A stretch of 64,000 nucleotides of DNA from the NCBI GenBank assembly GCA_032622095.1, contig CP136068.1, positions 130,705,989 to 130,769,988 on the forward strand, in the 5' to 3' direction. Position 1 is the stretch's first letter. Every line of letters starts with the position of its first letter. Positions 39,601-47,085 of this stretch are shown piece after piece. The position numbers and the translations under genes were made by a program. The notes beneath the pieces are model-generated. The model saw only the letters and a list, made by a program, of their open reading frames with translations, ran no database searches and was not told the DNA's origin. The stretch is from Siphonodentalium dalli. Lineage: Eukaryota > Mollusca > Scaphopoda > Gadilida > Siphonodentaliidae.

Positions 39601-42600
39601 AATTTTCAAATCTCATCCCCAACTGTTGACCACATTACAGACTGGAAAATACAGTGTATAAAGAAACAATAAACTCTTTCACAAACCATTATGTCTTCAT
39701 TTAACTTCCTTTCCCTCAAATCAGATTAAGTTTTCAAACATGACAAACATCATTTAAATCTCATGTTTTTAACAAATTTCATAAAACAAATCATGGTCTC
39801 ATTTACAGTTCTCTCGGAAGATTTATATGAAGTGATCAGATGAGAGAACAAAAGACTTTGTCAAGATGAGCTACACATTATGACCTTCAAGTCGAAAAAA
39901 TATGTAAAAAATCAATGGACCATGACTAATATCTAACTTTACCAGTGTCTTTTTAAATTGTATGTGAACTACATGTATGTATACGTACCAGATATCAAGA
40001 AATTGTGTTGAATGTTGCACAAGTTATCATCCAGAAAATAAACGGCAATTTCAAAGCCGAACAAGAGCACCGACAGGTGTGGCTCAATACGCTCGTTTGC
40101 AAAGCAAATAGTTGTCATCTTTCAATTACCATCAAAGAAAATTGTCGATCAGGTACAAACCCCAATTGACATGTATTGTTGGGTAATAAACTAACATAAA
40201 AAATACGAGTCCAATTGAACAACACAAAATATCATCTGGAATGCAAGAATATGCAGCAATAGACAAAATATCCCACAACTCCAGAAAACAATCATAAAAA
40301 CAACAAGAGGTGTGCAACCCGCATTATCCGTAAACACAACAATAAAGATTTTTAACTTTAAAGAAAAATTCGGACTAATAATATCGATATGGTGTCACAA
40401 GAAGCTTGTACAGAAAAAAATATTCAAATTGGTTCATATTTGTTAAAGTTATTAAGTCGGACAGAATTTTCTAAGTCAAAATAAGTCGAAAATGAAGTGT
40501 AATATTACGAAAAACAGTCTGAGCCAATCCCTAGCCGCATCATGTAGAGAGGGTATCGTGAGAAGCATGTGTACCAAAAATTATTGAAATCGGTTCATAT
40601 TTGTTAAAGTTATTAAGTCGGACAGAATTTTCTAAGTCAAAATAAGTCGAAAATGAGGTGTAACTTGAAAACTTTTGCATACCAAAAATTATCAAAATCG
40701 GTTCATAGTTGTTCGAGTTATGAGGTCGGGCGGACGGACGGACGCACGGAGGGAGAAAGCGTGACGGACGGCTATACGCACGACAGGGTACTTGTGAGGT
40801 GCGATCTTTTGTTTGCATGACTTGTGGGGTGCACAATACAAGTAACGTATTTGTTGTTATGGTGCCCATATTCAGAATGAGCAAAGGGTGATGCCACAGT
40901 GTCCTGGGCCCACAAACAAGGTACCCCGCCTTGCTCACCGGAAGCTAACATTATGCTAATGATGAACAGACAGTCTGTCGTAGGAGCAGTTTTAGCCAGT
41001 CAAAAATAAAAATAGTGTAAATAAAATTGTAGAGAATCCTGAATTTTAAAGAGCTAATGATGAACAGACAGTCTGTCGTAGGAGCAGTTTTAGCCAGTCA
41101 AAAATAAAAATACTGTAAATAAATTGTAGAGAATCCTGAATTTTAAAGAGCGGACAATAATCATATGGCCATTGAAACAATCAGGAATTGCGAACCAAAC
41201 ACAAATTAAAACATGAACAATAAAATTGTCATGTGATTAGTCCACGTCACCCAGAATAGGCTGGCTTTATTTGACCGTCGGCTTTCTGGGAAATGAAATG
41301 TCTTATTCCGGGAAACAATTGAAAAACACAAAGTTGCTTCCAACTGTATATGTTTTATATGAATATGCACCAGAATAATCAGTTTTACCAGTGTAAGAAC
41401 TGTTAAGTGAATACAACGCTTGTAAGTCCGTTAAAGGTACGGTTGGCCTTGGCGGTGGGTATCCTGTGAAAATATTTTCAACCGTCAAAAACCGTCACAA
41501 ACAGAAAGAACTTCAAAATGTAGACAGACTTTGTCCGTATACAAATAAGAAATATCGCATAAACAGTATGTTATTGTCATATGGTTGACCATTGTTATGT
41601 AAACAAAAGCATAAAAAGTTACTTTTCTGATGTTTGTTTATATCATGATGGTAAACATAAAGAGCGTTCTTTGTGGGTGAATTCCTGATATGGAACTAAT
41701 AAAGAGCGTTTATGCCATTTATGTGTGATTAGCCAGTAGCATTGTGCTGTCTTCTGTAACACAATCAGGCTCTTGCTTAGGTACAATATAGTAGGTCTTT
41801 GTGATAACATGCTGTTTACGCGATGGTCATGGTATATATGAACGAAACTGTATGCGTTTTACTGTTTTTTCTGTTTACGGTGATTGGAACAAATATGAAT
41901 ATTTTCGACAACTAAGGCCTCACGTGCCTTTAAGTGTGAAGAACACAACTATATCATCAGTCTTATATTATAGCAACAATATACCATAACTGAACGATTC
42001 TTTACTGTATTACCACTTAGGCTATGGAAAAAACTAAACCACAAAAGTTTCGTTGTCTACACTGCTACAGATACAAACTTGTATCACCAATGTATGCTTT
42101 GACATGGGCTCAGAGTCGGAATATTATTATCTAAGTTTGGTAGTGTGCAGGAAGACGACCAGTAGGCCATGCCATCTCCCAGTAATATATACTATATTTT
42201 GTTTGAGTTTTGTATCATACATTATCATGTTTGCTACATATTACTATATAAAATTGAACTGAATTAAATTGAATTAAATTGATCAGTAAATGCTATGAGG
42301 TTATCATTCGGGAAATAATCGGGAAATCAAGTCAATAATATTCAAGCTCTAATTCAAATTGGTGAATACTGTTCAAGTTGTCAACAAGACAACATTTATA
42401 AGCAACAAATTCTAAGTCGAAAAAGGGAATATCTCCATCTGAAATGGGTCGGCCCAGACTCAAATTTGAAACTCAAGACTTTCTCATATGAAGAACACAT
42501 ACCAAGTGTCATTAAAGTATGTTAAATACTTTTCAAGTTATCATTCAGACAATAAAAAACCCATACACATACCAAGTTTCATGAAATTCTGTTAAATACT

Positions 42601-43573
42601 TTTCAAGTTATCATTCAGACAACAAAAATACCCCCAGCAAATTCTTAGTCAAAAATGGGCGTAACCATGTCAGTAATAATTGGACTGAACATAAACTCGA
42701 ACCTGACCAGGACTTTCTCATACGAAGGCCACATACCCAGTTTCACGAAATTTTATTGAATAATTTTGTTTCAAATTAAATTGTCATCCGACAAAACTAA
42801 ATGAACAGCAAATTATTAGCTGAAATGGGACAAAACTCTGTCAGAAATGGTCGGCCCAAATGCGAACGTTATCTGAACATTCTCATATGAAGTTCATACA
42901 CCAAGTGTTATGAAATCCTGTTACATAATATTCAGGTTATCATCTGGACAAGAAATATGTCAGATGGACAGATAGATACAGCTAATTTATATAGCCCCCA
43001 CCCCACACAAAGCACTTCGGGGGAAACTACCAACTTGTGACTTTAACAATCGATACTTGTTATTGAAATCTTGATAATCATGAGACATTATTTACAACTT
43101 ACCATTAACATGATCCAGTATTTTGTTAGCATAATCGATAGAACCGTACACACTAGTATCTATCTCAATACACACTTTCTCTGATAGCAATGGATTAGAA
43201 GGTAAATAATCTGTTTGGAATGTCTTATCCTTAGCTATGATGATGTCTATACGCTGCCTTTCGTGACACTTGATCAAGGACAATAGAATATGTAATTCAA
43301 GGTTTCTATCCTTGGGAAAATTTCCCACCAGAATGAATAAATATTTATCGCATTTTCCGAATTTTTCATCAGAATAGTCAAATTCCTTGTTCTCTGACTG
43401 CTGTGTCTCTCCGATTGGTCCAGTGCAGCTATGCCCAGCATCAGTGAGTACAAAGGTGATTTTTTCAATAATTTCTTCGATGTCAATATCATCATTGTTA
43501 TCATTGGCCACGAGCACACCTGATATAAATACTCGTTTCTCCTTTGTTGGCTTTGTTAAGGCCGAGTCAGGGT
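3436..43573 (-). CDS. STING: TIR-STING fusion gene (partial, five exons)
   Basis: Innate immune sensor: STING binds cyclic dinucleotides, and in TIR-STING proteins the TIR domain is the presumed output module. Five minus-strand exons are seen: 43573-43103, 41463-41389, 37905-37810, 33115-32877, 3619-3436. Every junction has AG/GT borders and matching phase (1-1, 1-1, 1-1, 0-0), and no stop falls in any exon. The first gives a TIR-like fold. The third contains NIAHGQAWSHYTGYLRRILP, matching the STING helix that carries the ligand-contacting Ser/Gly/Tyr. The fourth and fifth align with the rest of the ligand-binding domain (RFYEIIP, GAPRSLTV, GDYPSVIKAIF). The first exon starts in phase 1, so upstream coding exons exist. 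The fifth ends in phase 1 at a good donor, so a final exon is expected below 3436 or outside the window. The intron 32876-3620 is 29.3 kb because of a giant transposon. STING identity is strong; TIR identity is moderate. Confidence 0.85.
3620..5182. other. STING intron sequence
   Basis: Intronic sequence between the exon at 3436-3619 and the foldback element. No exon, RNA gene or clear repeat recognised. Confidence 0.5.
5183..7278. mobile_element. Foldback DNA element with ~330-bp inverted arms
   Basis: The left arm 5183-5515 begins cctaagtcagttttatgc and contains ttttcgtgaagctaa. The right arm 6945-7278 is its inverse (ttagcttcacgaaaa ... gcataaaactgacttaggg). The interior 6230-6945 is a degenerate 35-50-bp minisatellite rich in gaccatacagtcactcc and gtatacatat. 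No ORF. It lies in the STING intron. Confidence 0.7.
7279..8427. other. STING intron sequence left of the giant MULE
   Basis: Host intron up to the target-site duplication. No coding region or structured repeat recognised. Confidence 0.5.
8428..8435. repeat. Target-site duplication, left copy (giant MULE)
   Basis: GGCATAAG directly before the element end GGGTGTGAC. The same 8 bp follows the other end. Confidence 0.85.
8436..10705 (+). repeat. Left terminal inverted repeat: ~340-bp dimeric satellite array, about 7 units
   Basis: The marker cttgctgtgtcgtc recurs at about 8601, 8942, 9281, 9622, 9961, 10292 and 10633, spacing 331-341 bp. Each unit holds two related halves of ~160 and ~180 bp: one reads ttgacttgctgtgtcgtcc and the other ttgactcgctatctcg, both followed by a ttaa-rich block, a gatat block and agaac. 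A CCCGGG core lies at each half junction. Outer units are nearly identical; the innermost two (after ~10,090) are more diverged. Confidence 0.95.
8451..8516. repeat. Tandem GCCCGGGCAC decamers at the left tip
   Basis: Six successive 10-bp units with a perfect 8-bp palindrome GCCCGGGC in each, directly inside the terminal GGGTGTGACTAATTAGT. Each satellite unit further in keeps one or two of these palindromes. They are a plausible transposase binding cluster (inference). Confidence 0.85.
10706..12449. other. Transposase 3' flank inside the MULE
   Basis: A+T-rich, no coding region recognised. It holds a (ta)n run at 10846-10867 and repeated tttcccggaaat motifs (10938, 11400). A near-perfect 28-bp palindrome, cgtcagtgatgatatatcat and its mirror, lies at 11807-11835. 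Confidence 0.6.
12450..13652 (-). CDS. Transposase exon 5: MULE DDE domain and stop
   Basis: Acceptor tgttttcttttcaag. It opens with VRNKKYAVEKNQRKSDGYRN, continuing APRDTKQ from exon 4. The MULE catalytic core has VIGVDRTFNLG (first Asp), LVFGSDEEKAL (second Asp), CTRHIRKNIRHH, and TNNSCESINHLLK (Glu). The tail has KPSQKKRTKSAK and PKRQ basic clusters. The frame is intact, so the enzyme may be functional. Confidence 0.92.
   Translation of the reverse strand, partial: VRNKKYAVEKNQRKSDGYRNNQADDIQTLINDIHDHDFLQELVQMKNKPPCVILYTDDQIRDIKTLCKASATEPSVIGVDRTFNLGPCFVTLVVYRNRNLVRKSTQDVPILLGPLYLHWDATFHTYHRFFSHLQSKLDLDLFGVELGGTNLVFGSDEEKALTKALRQCFPTSTQLLCTRHIRKNIRHHLTHDVGADSKKVKKIVSDIFSDKGLLSSEDDYTFDLESLRLLEEYDVIVPGFNNYFSKILPSIRRYIFEPSLQGKSTIEWTNNSCESINHLLKLSTNWKSQKLPELISKIHTIVKLQHMDIRRAIHGQGNYELAPHMKKFRVLHSQWTTMTDEEKSCKVRKFLSGQSRKSSTVTSTDGTLTVPRTTPTARKPSQKKRTKSAKTSSAPKRQKN
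12450..27528 (-). CDS. PHD-OTU-MULE transposase (five exons, 1221 aa)
   Basis: DDE transposase that would excise and insert the surrounding element. Exons: 27528-27453, 19515-19374, 18841-18315, 16150-14433, 13652-12450. The lengths 76+142+527+1718+1203 sum to 3666 nt (1222 codons with stop), and all phases agree (1-1, 2-2, 1-1, 0-0). Residues 17-67 form a C4HC3 PHD finger (C17, C20, C32, C35, H40, C43, C64, C67). Residues ~147-300 form an OTU cysteine-protease domain with Cys156 in DGNC and His293 in NHFVPL. A Thr/Pro-rich repeat follows, then a conserved pre-transposase region (RYDDDCGVW; HGNSK; APRDTKQ). The catalytic domain has Asp901 (VIGVDRTFN), Asp977 (FGSDEEKA), C..H (CTRHIRKN) and Glu1095 (NNSCESINHLL). 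The tail is basic and nuclear-localisation-like. The PHD finger and the OTU triad are each split by introns and become whole only after splicing. The start at 27528 is the ATG just before the zinc finger; a 5' non-coding exon is possible. Confidence 0.88.
13653..14432 (-). other. Transposase intron 4
   Basis: 780 bp, A+T-rich, gt...ag bordered. No coding potential or structured repeat seen. Confidence 0.7.
14433..16150 (-). CDS. Transposase exon 4: OTU His segment, Thr/Pro repeats, conserved pre-transposase region
   Basis: Acceptor ttgtttcctcag, donor AAACAG|gtaaac (phase 0). It starts with the OTU end (LNCNHFVPLM), runs through a long TKP-rich repeat block and an acidic Ser-rich stretch, then RADGKPSRYDDDCGVWGG, LCKFYKCLKRQPDYRRR, HGNSKSENGEYVRT and APRDTKQ. 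Related MULE proteins in other marine invertebrates carry this last region directly before the DDE domain. Confidence 0.85.
15330..15930 (-). repeat. Coding minisatellite, 30-bp unit, inside transposase exon 4
   Basis: About 20 copies of a 10-residue unit of the type TKPTFATKPP, with variants (AVITKPRAIT, SANNKPTFAT). Longer blocks of six units are themselves repeated (15600-15700 and 15720-15830). It makes a Thr/Pro/Lys-rich linker between the OTU part and the transposase part. Confidence 0.9.
16151..18314 (-). other. Transposase intron 3
   Basis: About 2.2 kb with gtgagt donor and tcctcag acceptor. It holds a C-homopolymer at 16552-16563 and a 17-bp triple repeat at 17754-17805; otherwise nothing recognisable. 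Confidence 0.7.
17754..17805 (+). repeat. 17-bp tandem triplet
   Basis: Three copies of aagtgtgacttgaatc in the transposase intron. Confidence 0.8.
18315..18841 (-). CDS. Transposase exon 3: OTU domain with catalytic Cys
   Basis: Acceptor ttattttacag, donor CCAG|gtgagt (phase 1). It contains VATDGNCLFRASSIAMFG, the OTU active-site Cys motif, then the helix RYRTWLEF and ILALSAVLGVAIQSFFPP. The OTU histidine comes from the next exon. Confidence 0.85.
19374..19515 (-). CDS. Transposase exon 2: rest of PHD finger
   Basis: Acceptor ttccttctttgtag, donor GGAAG|gtatgc (phase 2). It encodes LCNSCAKWVHDSC and later FLCPMC, giving C32, C35, H40, C43, C64 and C67. The KWVH tryptophan next to the His is typical of PHD fingers. 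Confidence 0.82.
20357..22625. mobile_element. Foldback element with ~150-bp inverted ends
   Basis: The block around 20357-20505 (ggtgtgtccctttcatttg ... cctttgacctagttataa) returns inverted at 22453-22620 (ttataactaggtcaaaggcc ... aagacacaccc). The arms are diverged. The ~1.9-kb interior has no recognisable ORF. Probably an old nonautonomous DNA element. Confidence 0.6.
22790..23675. mobile_element. Nested palindromic foldback cluster
   Basis: A hairpin at 22817-22930 (arms around gtgtgtttttcttgtacgag) and a larger one at 23512-23670 (~75-bp arms around a gtcatattggactc core) are themselves joined in inverted orientation. Sequence 22960-23100 (acttaattctctataaaag; atcatgatttgg) recurs inverted at 23340-23450. 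The motif gtcatattggactc or its complement occurs about eight times. Confidence 0.7.
23678..23995. mobile_element. MITE-like palindrome, ~310 bp
   Basis: Starts tgtgattggatgacg and ends with the inverse cgtcatccaatcaca. Inside, attattatccatcccttaac is mirrored by gttaagggatggataataat and gtcatattggactcc by ggagtccaatatgac. The centre is a perfect gtgatgcg/cgcatcac hairpin. Sequence at 23110-23175 is related to its left arm. Confidence 0.75.
24718..24848 (+). repeat. 15-bp tandem repeat (attccgaaggttc)
   Basis: About eight degenerate copies of attccgaaggttcg/attccgaatgttc. Two more in inverse orientation lie near 24985-25015. Confidence 0.8.
25903..26105. mobile_element. Hairpin MITE, ~95-bp arms
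   Basis: The left arm includes aatgttacacaatacac and ctttcgatccttct. The right arm repeats both inverted (agaaggatcgaaag, gtgtattgtgtaacatt), with a ~14-bp loop near 25999-26012. Confidence 0.8.
27453..27528 (-). CDS. Transposase exon 1: start and first Cys pair of PHD finger
   Basis: Begins ATGCGACCACG and ends GCTGAAG|gtgagt in phase 1. It encodes MRPRIRLTLP and then HPCSICFTEAE, supplying C17 and C20. The split Gly codon is completed by the exon at 19515. It was too short to stand out as an ORF and was recognised by the zinc-finger continuation. Confidence 0.75.
27529..28879. repeat. Region 5' of transposase gene with inverted ggacatttcccc repeats
   Basis: Would hold the transposase promoter; no TATA box can be chosen with confidence. 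Short repeats of the type accggacatttccccac at 28093-28230 recur inverted at 28490-28565 (ggggaaatgtccggtggg), forming another foldback pair. No coding region seen. Confidence 0.55.
28880..32852 (-). repeat. Right terminal inverted repeat: ~340-bp dimeric satellite array, about 11 units
   Basis: Reverse-oriented copies of the same dimeric unit. The marker acacagcaagt recurs near 29291, 29621, 29961, 30301, 30641, 30981, 31319, 31659, 31999, 32338 and 32678. Spacing is 338-340 bp except for the innermost (330). Neighbouring units are almost identical. The inner edge (28880-29100) is strongly diverged and its limit is approximate. Confidence 0.95.
32776..32837. repeat. Tandem GCCCGGGC decamers at the right tip
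   Basis: Mirror of the left tip: six GCCCGGGC palindromes spaced by two bases, ending in CACTAATTAGTCACACCG at the element end. Confidence 0.85.
32853..32860. repeat. Target-site duplication, right copy (giant MULE)
   Basis: GGCATAAG directly after the element end GTCACACCG. Sixteen intron bases then separate it from the 5' splice site at 32876. Confidence 0.85.
32877..33115 (-). CDS. STING: TIR-STING exon: ligand-binding domain, central part
   Basis: 239-nt exon. The acceptor is ccctcttccag with a TACTAAG branch-point-like motif just upstream; the donor is AAAAG|gttaga (phase 0). It encodes LELKIKESELYKKYPGQ, STRFYEIIPASG and GGAPRSLTVTVHKV, in the order of the STING ligand-binding core. 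The Arg in GAPRSL is the likely equivalent of vertebrate R238 in the lid. The giant transposon begins only 24 nt into the following intron. Confidence 0.85.
33157..33259. repeat. Short imperfect palindrome (~100 bp)
   Basis: Begins cagtgaagtg...tctccatctatatc and ends with the inverse gatatggaga...cacttcactg. It lies in the intron upstream of the STING exon at 33115. Confidence 0.65.
33530..34195. repeat. Degenerate ~130-bp tandem repeat family
   Basis: Recurrent phrases such as aagctcccatctagaggtc, tttggtgaatatcggatgag, gatgtggcctgtagggtgt and gtgtcaaaggattta recur every ~130-165 bp, about four times. It ends in a gacggacggacag tail and ctatagctcc. Related copies lie at 44030-44420 and 47440-47700. 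Confidence 0.7.
34196..36100. other. STING intron, no feature recognised
   Basis: Short ORFs occur on both strands without splice-consistent or domain support. A local inverted repeat (agatacatatttt/aaaatatgtatct) lies at 34665-34805. Confidence 0.4.
36377..36409. repeat. Near-perfect 33-bp GC-rich hairpin
   Basis: acaccgggccgaaccat mirrored by atggtcggcccggtgt in otherwise A+T-rich DNA. A related half lies near 36637. Confidence 0.7.
36838..37070 (+). repeat. ~54-61-bp tandem repeat, four copies
   Basis: Copies start with tgcaaatggaattatgcaaa at about 36841, 36903, 36961 and 37018, each followed by a tgtgattctgattcaag-like end. Frames left open by the repeat are not genes. Confidence 0.85.
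37810..37905 (-). CDS. STING: TIR-STING exon: STING dimerisation/ligand-binding helix
   Basis: 96-nt exon, acceptor ttgtctgtttcag, donor CCTG|gtgagt, phase 1 both sides. It encodes NIAHGQAWSHYTGYLRRILP, the most diagnostic STING segment. The Ser, Gly and Tyr that match vertebrate S162, G166 and Y167 are kept; the position matching Y163 is His. Confidence 0.9.
38505..38938 (-). pseudogene. Probable C-terminal tail fragment of a Gypsy-type pol
   Basis: An open minus-strand frame of ~140 residues, Pro/Ser/Thr-rich, ends SSNRTKCRPRWQTSGEFDM and then stops. This resembles the extreme C-termini of Ty3/Gypsy polyproteins. No RT, RNase H or integrase remains. The base composition is more GC-rich than its surroundings, as for an inserted fragment. 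The identification is tentative. Confidence 0.35.
38940..39193 (+). mobile_element. 3' end of a non-LTR retrotransposon (LINE)
   Basis: The plus frame gives LSKWFVKADTMDTFKTLLKS and ELFQFYYGN, like the end of CR1/L2-type reverse transcriptases (DTFKxxLKxxLF). A UTR with aaaagcgctatataaatgt and a (tta)n tail at 39173-39192 follow. It is 5'-truncated. Confidence 0.6.
39194..40420. other. STING intron, no feature recognised
   Basis: A+T-rich. No ORF with support and no RNA gene seen. Confidence 0.4.
40427..40780. repeat. Degenerate ~150-bp repeat with gacggacgg tail
   Basis: ggttcatatttgttaaagtt and the following ~70 bp occur twice (40431-40510, 40592-40665), with a third partial copy at 40700. 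It ends ggcggacggacggacgcacgg, a common tail of this repeat class. Confidence 0.7.
40955..41151 (+). repeat. 98-bp tandem duplication
   Basis: gctaatgatgaacagacagt and the rest of a 98-bp unit occur at 40955 and 41053 with only a few differences. Confidence 0.9.
41389..41463 (-). CDS. STING: TIR-STING exon: proline-rich linker
   Basis: 75-nt exon between acceptor ttttcacag and donor ACTG|gtaaaa, phase 1 on both sides, compatible with its neighbours. It encodes YPPPRPTVPLTDLQALYSLN and a few more residues. It lies between the TIR-like and STING exons and is probably an interdomain linker. It is short and not recognisable by homology, so the call rests on splice sites, phase and position; it could be skipped without changing frame. 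Confidence 0.5.
41464..43102. repeat. STING intron with degenerate repeat
   Basis: 42340-42960 has several ~75-130-bp repeats of the type cacataccaagtgtcat...ttttcaagttatcattcag. It ends in agatggacagatagatacag and tatagccccc. No exon recognised. Confidence 0.55.
43103..43573 (-). CDS. STING: TIR-STING exon: TIR-like domain
   Basis: 471-nt exon, acceptor tttttcag and donor AATG|gtaagt. It encodes a short lead, then KRVFISGVLVAND (beta-A-like strand), an IEEIIEKITFVLTDAG helix, CDKYLFILVGNFP, and the segment ELHILLSLIKCHERQRIDII. This succession of strands and helices fits a TIR domain. No well-conserved TIR signature is present, so the call also leans on the downstream STING exons and the known bivalve TIR-STING architecture. 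The exon enters with two bases of a split codon, so at least one exon lies upstream. Confidence 0.7.
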
Positions 43574-44375
43574 CTGAAAAAGATATTTAATTTAAGTGTA
43601 AATCCCTTTTGTTCCTGAATCGATTCTCACATTCATTTCTATAAGTATACATTGGACATGGACTAATATTCATTTGGAGTGGTCTTTTGATTATAAAAGT
43701 GCAGCATATATGGGATTTCTCAAAATAATAAGTTCAACAAACTTAGGTCATTTGTTATACTTCATGCCCCGAGTAAACTACTCATTGAAGAGAATTTACT
43801 GTTATACCATTAGAATTGCAGATCATCATTAACGGTGTAATGTATATTGTTGAGCTATATTAACACACAATGAAAGTGTCAATGACACTGTAGATCAACT
43901 TGGGGTGGCGTCACCAATTTTATGCTGAGCAGCCAATAGAATGATAAGGAAGGAAAGTCGAACATATTCAGTATATGGATTGTATTGTGTAAATGAAATT
44001 ATTTTCACTTGAAACATTTCTCCAATTAATGTCGGCTGCAGGGTGTGCCGATGGATTCAAATGTGAACTACAAGATGGCTGCATAGGGAAACAATTGGAG
44101 GGCTTCCATTTAGAGGTCACACAAAAAGAACGCATGTTTGGATAAGGGATGTGGCATGTAGGGTGTGTCAAAGGATTTTACATAAAAAAAAGAGTGAAAT
44201 CCAAGACGGCGTGTTTTAAAACTAAATTCGGAAAATGTTTCATGGCTACCATCTAGATATCACCCGAAGATCCATACACAGTTGGTGATGATCGGACGGA
44301 AGAGTGGTCTGTAGGGTGTGCCAAAGTATATAGTCATGCACAGCAAAATACAAGCCGGCGGCCGTGTTTTTCATC

Positions 44376-44567
44376 GAAAGTCGTTCAAATTCGATAGCTC
44401 TAATCTAGAGGTGTTTCTAATCATGCCTTTACATTTACAGTGTAATATCCCAAAGTTTGACCGCTCTACGACGAAAGTCGTTCAAATTCGATAGCTCTAA
44501 TCTAGAGGTGTTTCTAATCATGCCTTTACATTACAGTGTAGTATCCCAAAGTTTGACCGCTCTACGT
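44376..44567 (+). repeat. 97-bp tandem pair within the segmental duplication
   Basis: gaaagtcgttcaaattcgat and ~90 following bases at 44376 and 44473. The same pair recurs in copy 2 at 47693-47884. Confidence 0.9.
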
Positions 44568-45377
44568 ACAAAGCAACCTGACCAACGGAGAACTCGTGTT
44601 CAGGTGGGTTCAAATTGGCAAATTCCAACAAAAACCAACAGTTGAAAAAATATTTCAAAATATCAAACATGGAGACATCATTTTGCTGACGAGCGGGTGT
44701 GACAGGGAGTATCACCGCCCAACTCTGGTGCGATTTCTTAAGTTTCAGTGCAAATGGTTACTAGTGGTGACGCTATATAGCGTAATACGTACTAGAAGCA
44801 GAGGAACACAGCGTGCCATCAATATATGGCAAAACTCGAAATTCTCCAATATCTCCTAACAGGCTAATGAAGGAGCGAGTGAAATGCGCTAGCAGGTACC
44901 TCGGTACACAATATATACATCCTGGAAGTTTGACTGTCGTGGTTTAAAAGCAATCCGTCTAACAGAGAGCTTGCACCGGTGTGGGTCGAGGCTTTTGGCA
45001 AATTTGAGTAAATCTCACAAAGGAAAAACAATGGAGAAATCGTGATTCGAGATGAAACAAATTTGACGAGTGGATGTCGTAGGTACTATCCACGCGCAAA
45101 TTCGGTGAAATTTTCAAATTTTTCAAATAAATGCACAATGAGTTAATCAGGATTAAGTGCCCGATAGTACATGCATTCACATGTTACATAGGAAAATACC
45201 ACAGGATGACTGTATACACTAGGACATTTAATAATATTAATATAATGCAGGGACAGGTACGTCGGTATACTGTCATATTGCGCACATTTGTTACCGCTCT
45301 GCTATAAAAGCAACCTGCCCAACGGAGAGCTCGCTTAGAGATGGTGACACGTTTGACAAATTCCACCGAAACTCAAT

Positions 45378-45392
45378 GGGGGGGGGGGGGGG
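45378..45392 (+). repeat. Poly-G tract, 15 G
   Basis: Homopolymer at a site where copy 2 of the duplication has 29 G. Confidence 0.9.
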
Positions 45393-47085
45393 TCGCGAAT
45401 CCAGATAAAACAAAATTGATGAGTGGATGTGATGGGTAGTATCTATGTGCAACTTTAGCGCGATTTTCTAAGTTTTTGAGCGAACGAGTATACAATGTTG
45501 CACGGCCGTAACATTAGTATTAATGATATATATCTTAAGACTTTCATGGCTTAGGGTGGATACACACATGCATGTAATCTCTGTAAATATCGTGTATTTG
45601 GCGTTTTACATGGATCATACAGACCATGTAATATGTGTCTGCTGATAACCCAATCATTGCGGCTATGTTTGACCACAGTGAGTAACGCTCTGAACGTGTA
45701 GAGTGTCGTTGACTGGACGAAGTCGTCAGGCCGCTTAAAATAATTGTTCGCGCGATAACCCAAATGTTGGACGTTCTGTTTAAATCATTGTCAGTCTTCT
45801 CTTGGTTGTATACCAGTGATGGTCCCAGGATTTCCACAATGCAGGGGCTATATTATACCGGAAGCTACCGGACTGACCATTACATATTTCATCGACCGGA
45901 GGGAGGGGGCATGCATCAACATGAGGCCTACCCCCCTGAAGCCACGAAGTCACTCCTGATTTGTAAATATTGTAGTTGACAGTCATATCTGCCGTGCCTG
46001 TTTGCTACGAGTGATTAATCTCATATGCAGCAATTGATGCTATTCATATAATTATGAACATATTATTACAGCTTTAAATTTGAAGGTATACAAGGTGGTG
46101 TTGCTGCATGTGTGGCTTCATTCGGGAAAAGGGTTGTCCAGCTACGAGTCCACAACTACGTCACCTTTCCTCTCTTGTGTTATATACACACAATTTACAA
46201 CTATGGAATATTTAAGTAAAACATTATGTTGTACATTCTTGCCCAGATAATCCCGGCCGATACATTCAACTAAATCCCTTAGTTATTCGAAACTTTCGAG
46301 AACCAGCCCCCTCCCCTAATCATGGATTATAGTCCAAAATGTGATAATTCAAGTCTGTACAGGCTAAAATAGTGACAGTTAGGAACTTGTTCATCCTTTG
46401 GCCTGAGAAACATATACTGCTCTGTAAATTCTGGGTTAAAATGGGGGGGGGGGGGTTGACTCAATTTTCTTTCAACGTTGTACCTGCATTAATGTTTTTG
46501 GCGCTGTAATGGATATATGCAAAGAAATCCTCATTGAAAGTTATCACATGAGCTCGCCCTCAAATTATCCGAGCAATCTCAACAAACTGGTATTGTCTGT
46601 CTTAATGTTCCAATGCCTGTATTCAAGGCATGAGAGCACCATATCGGATTGTTAAAATTTGAACTGAGGCCATGCATAGTCGAGCAACAAATATCCTTAT
46701 CCTGACTCGATTCGGCGTTGTCCGATTAGGCTAAATCACTTTATAACATGGAATTCACCATATATGAGTTAGTTGATTGCCATGTGTATTAATATAGCAC
46801 TTCCAAAATGTGGAGCCAGAAAGCCGTTCGGGTTCTGCTGGACGAGATCAAATTGGGAGTCAGTGTGTGGGGCATTAAACCTTCATGTATCACAATCGTC
46901 CTAAAATAGCTTCAAAAGTCTACACATTTATTTTTATTTGGATGACCCTGTTTCCAAGAAATGACGAGAAACAAAACAAGTATAAAATCGACAGACTCAA
47001 ATCCACTTTTCGAAATGAACTAAAACTCGTGAAAAACAGCAACATGTATCAGACAGGATTTATTCATTTCGGCACCCATGAAAAA

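Larger units (their letters stand above)
43513..47085 (+). repeat. Tandem segmental duplication, copy 1 (~3.57 kb)
   Basis: Sequence from agcacacctg at 43513 onward is repeated from 47086 with near identity. The unit spans 5' intron sequence of STING and the first ~60 nt of the TIR exon. Copy 1 has 256 bp (about 43867-44122) that copy 2 lacks, bounded by short cacaca repeats. No other gene is recognised inside the unit. Confidence 0.92.

Noticed and set aside
43274-43519. Alternative minus frame of 81 aa over the TIR exon
   Set aside because: It does not connect in phase to neighbouring exons; the other frame has splice-consistent ends and a TIR-like pattern.
44457-44859. ORFs of 62-87 aa duplicated at 47774-48176
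   Set aside because: Conserved only because the DNA is a recent segmental duplication; no domain and competing frames.
45544-45986. ORFs on both strands duplicated at 63498-63940
   Set aside because: Same reason; near-identical copies say nothing about coding selection.
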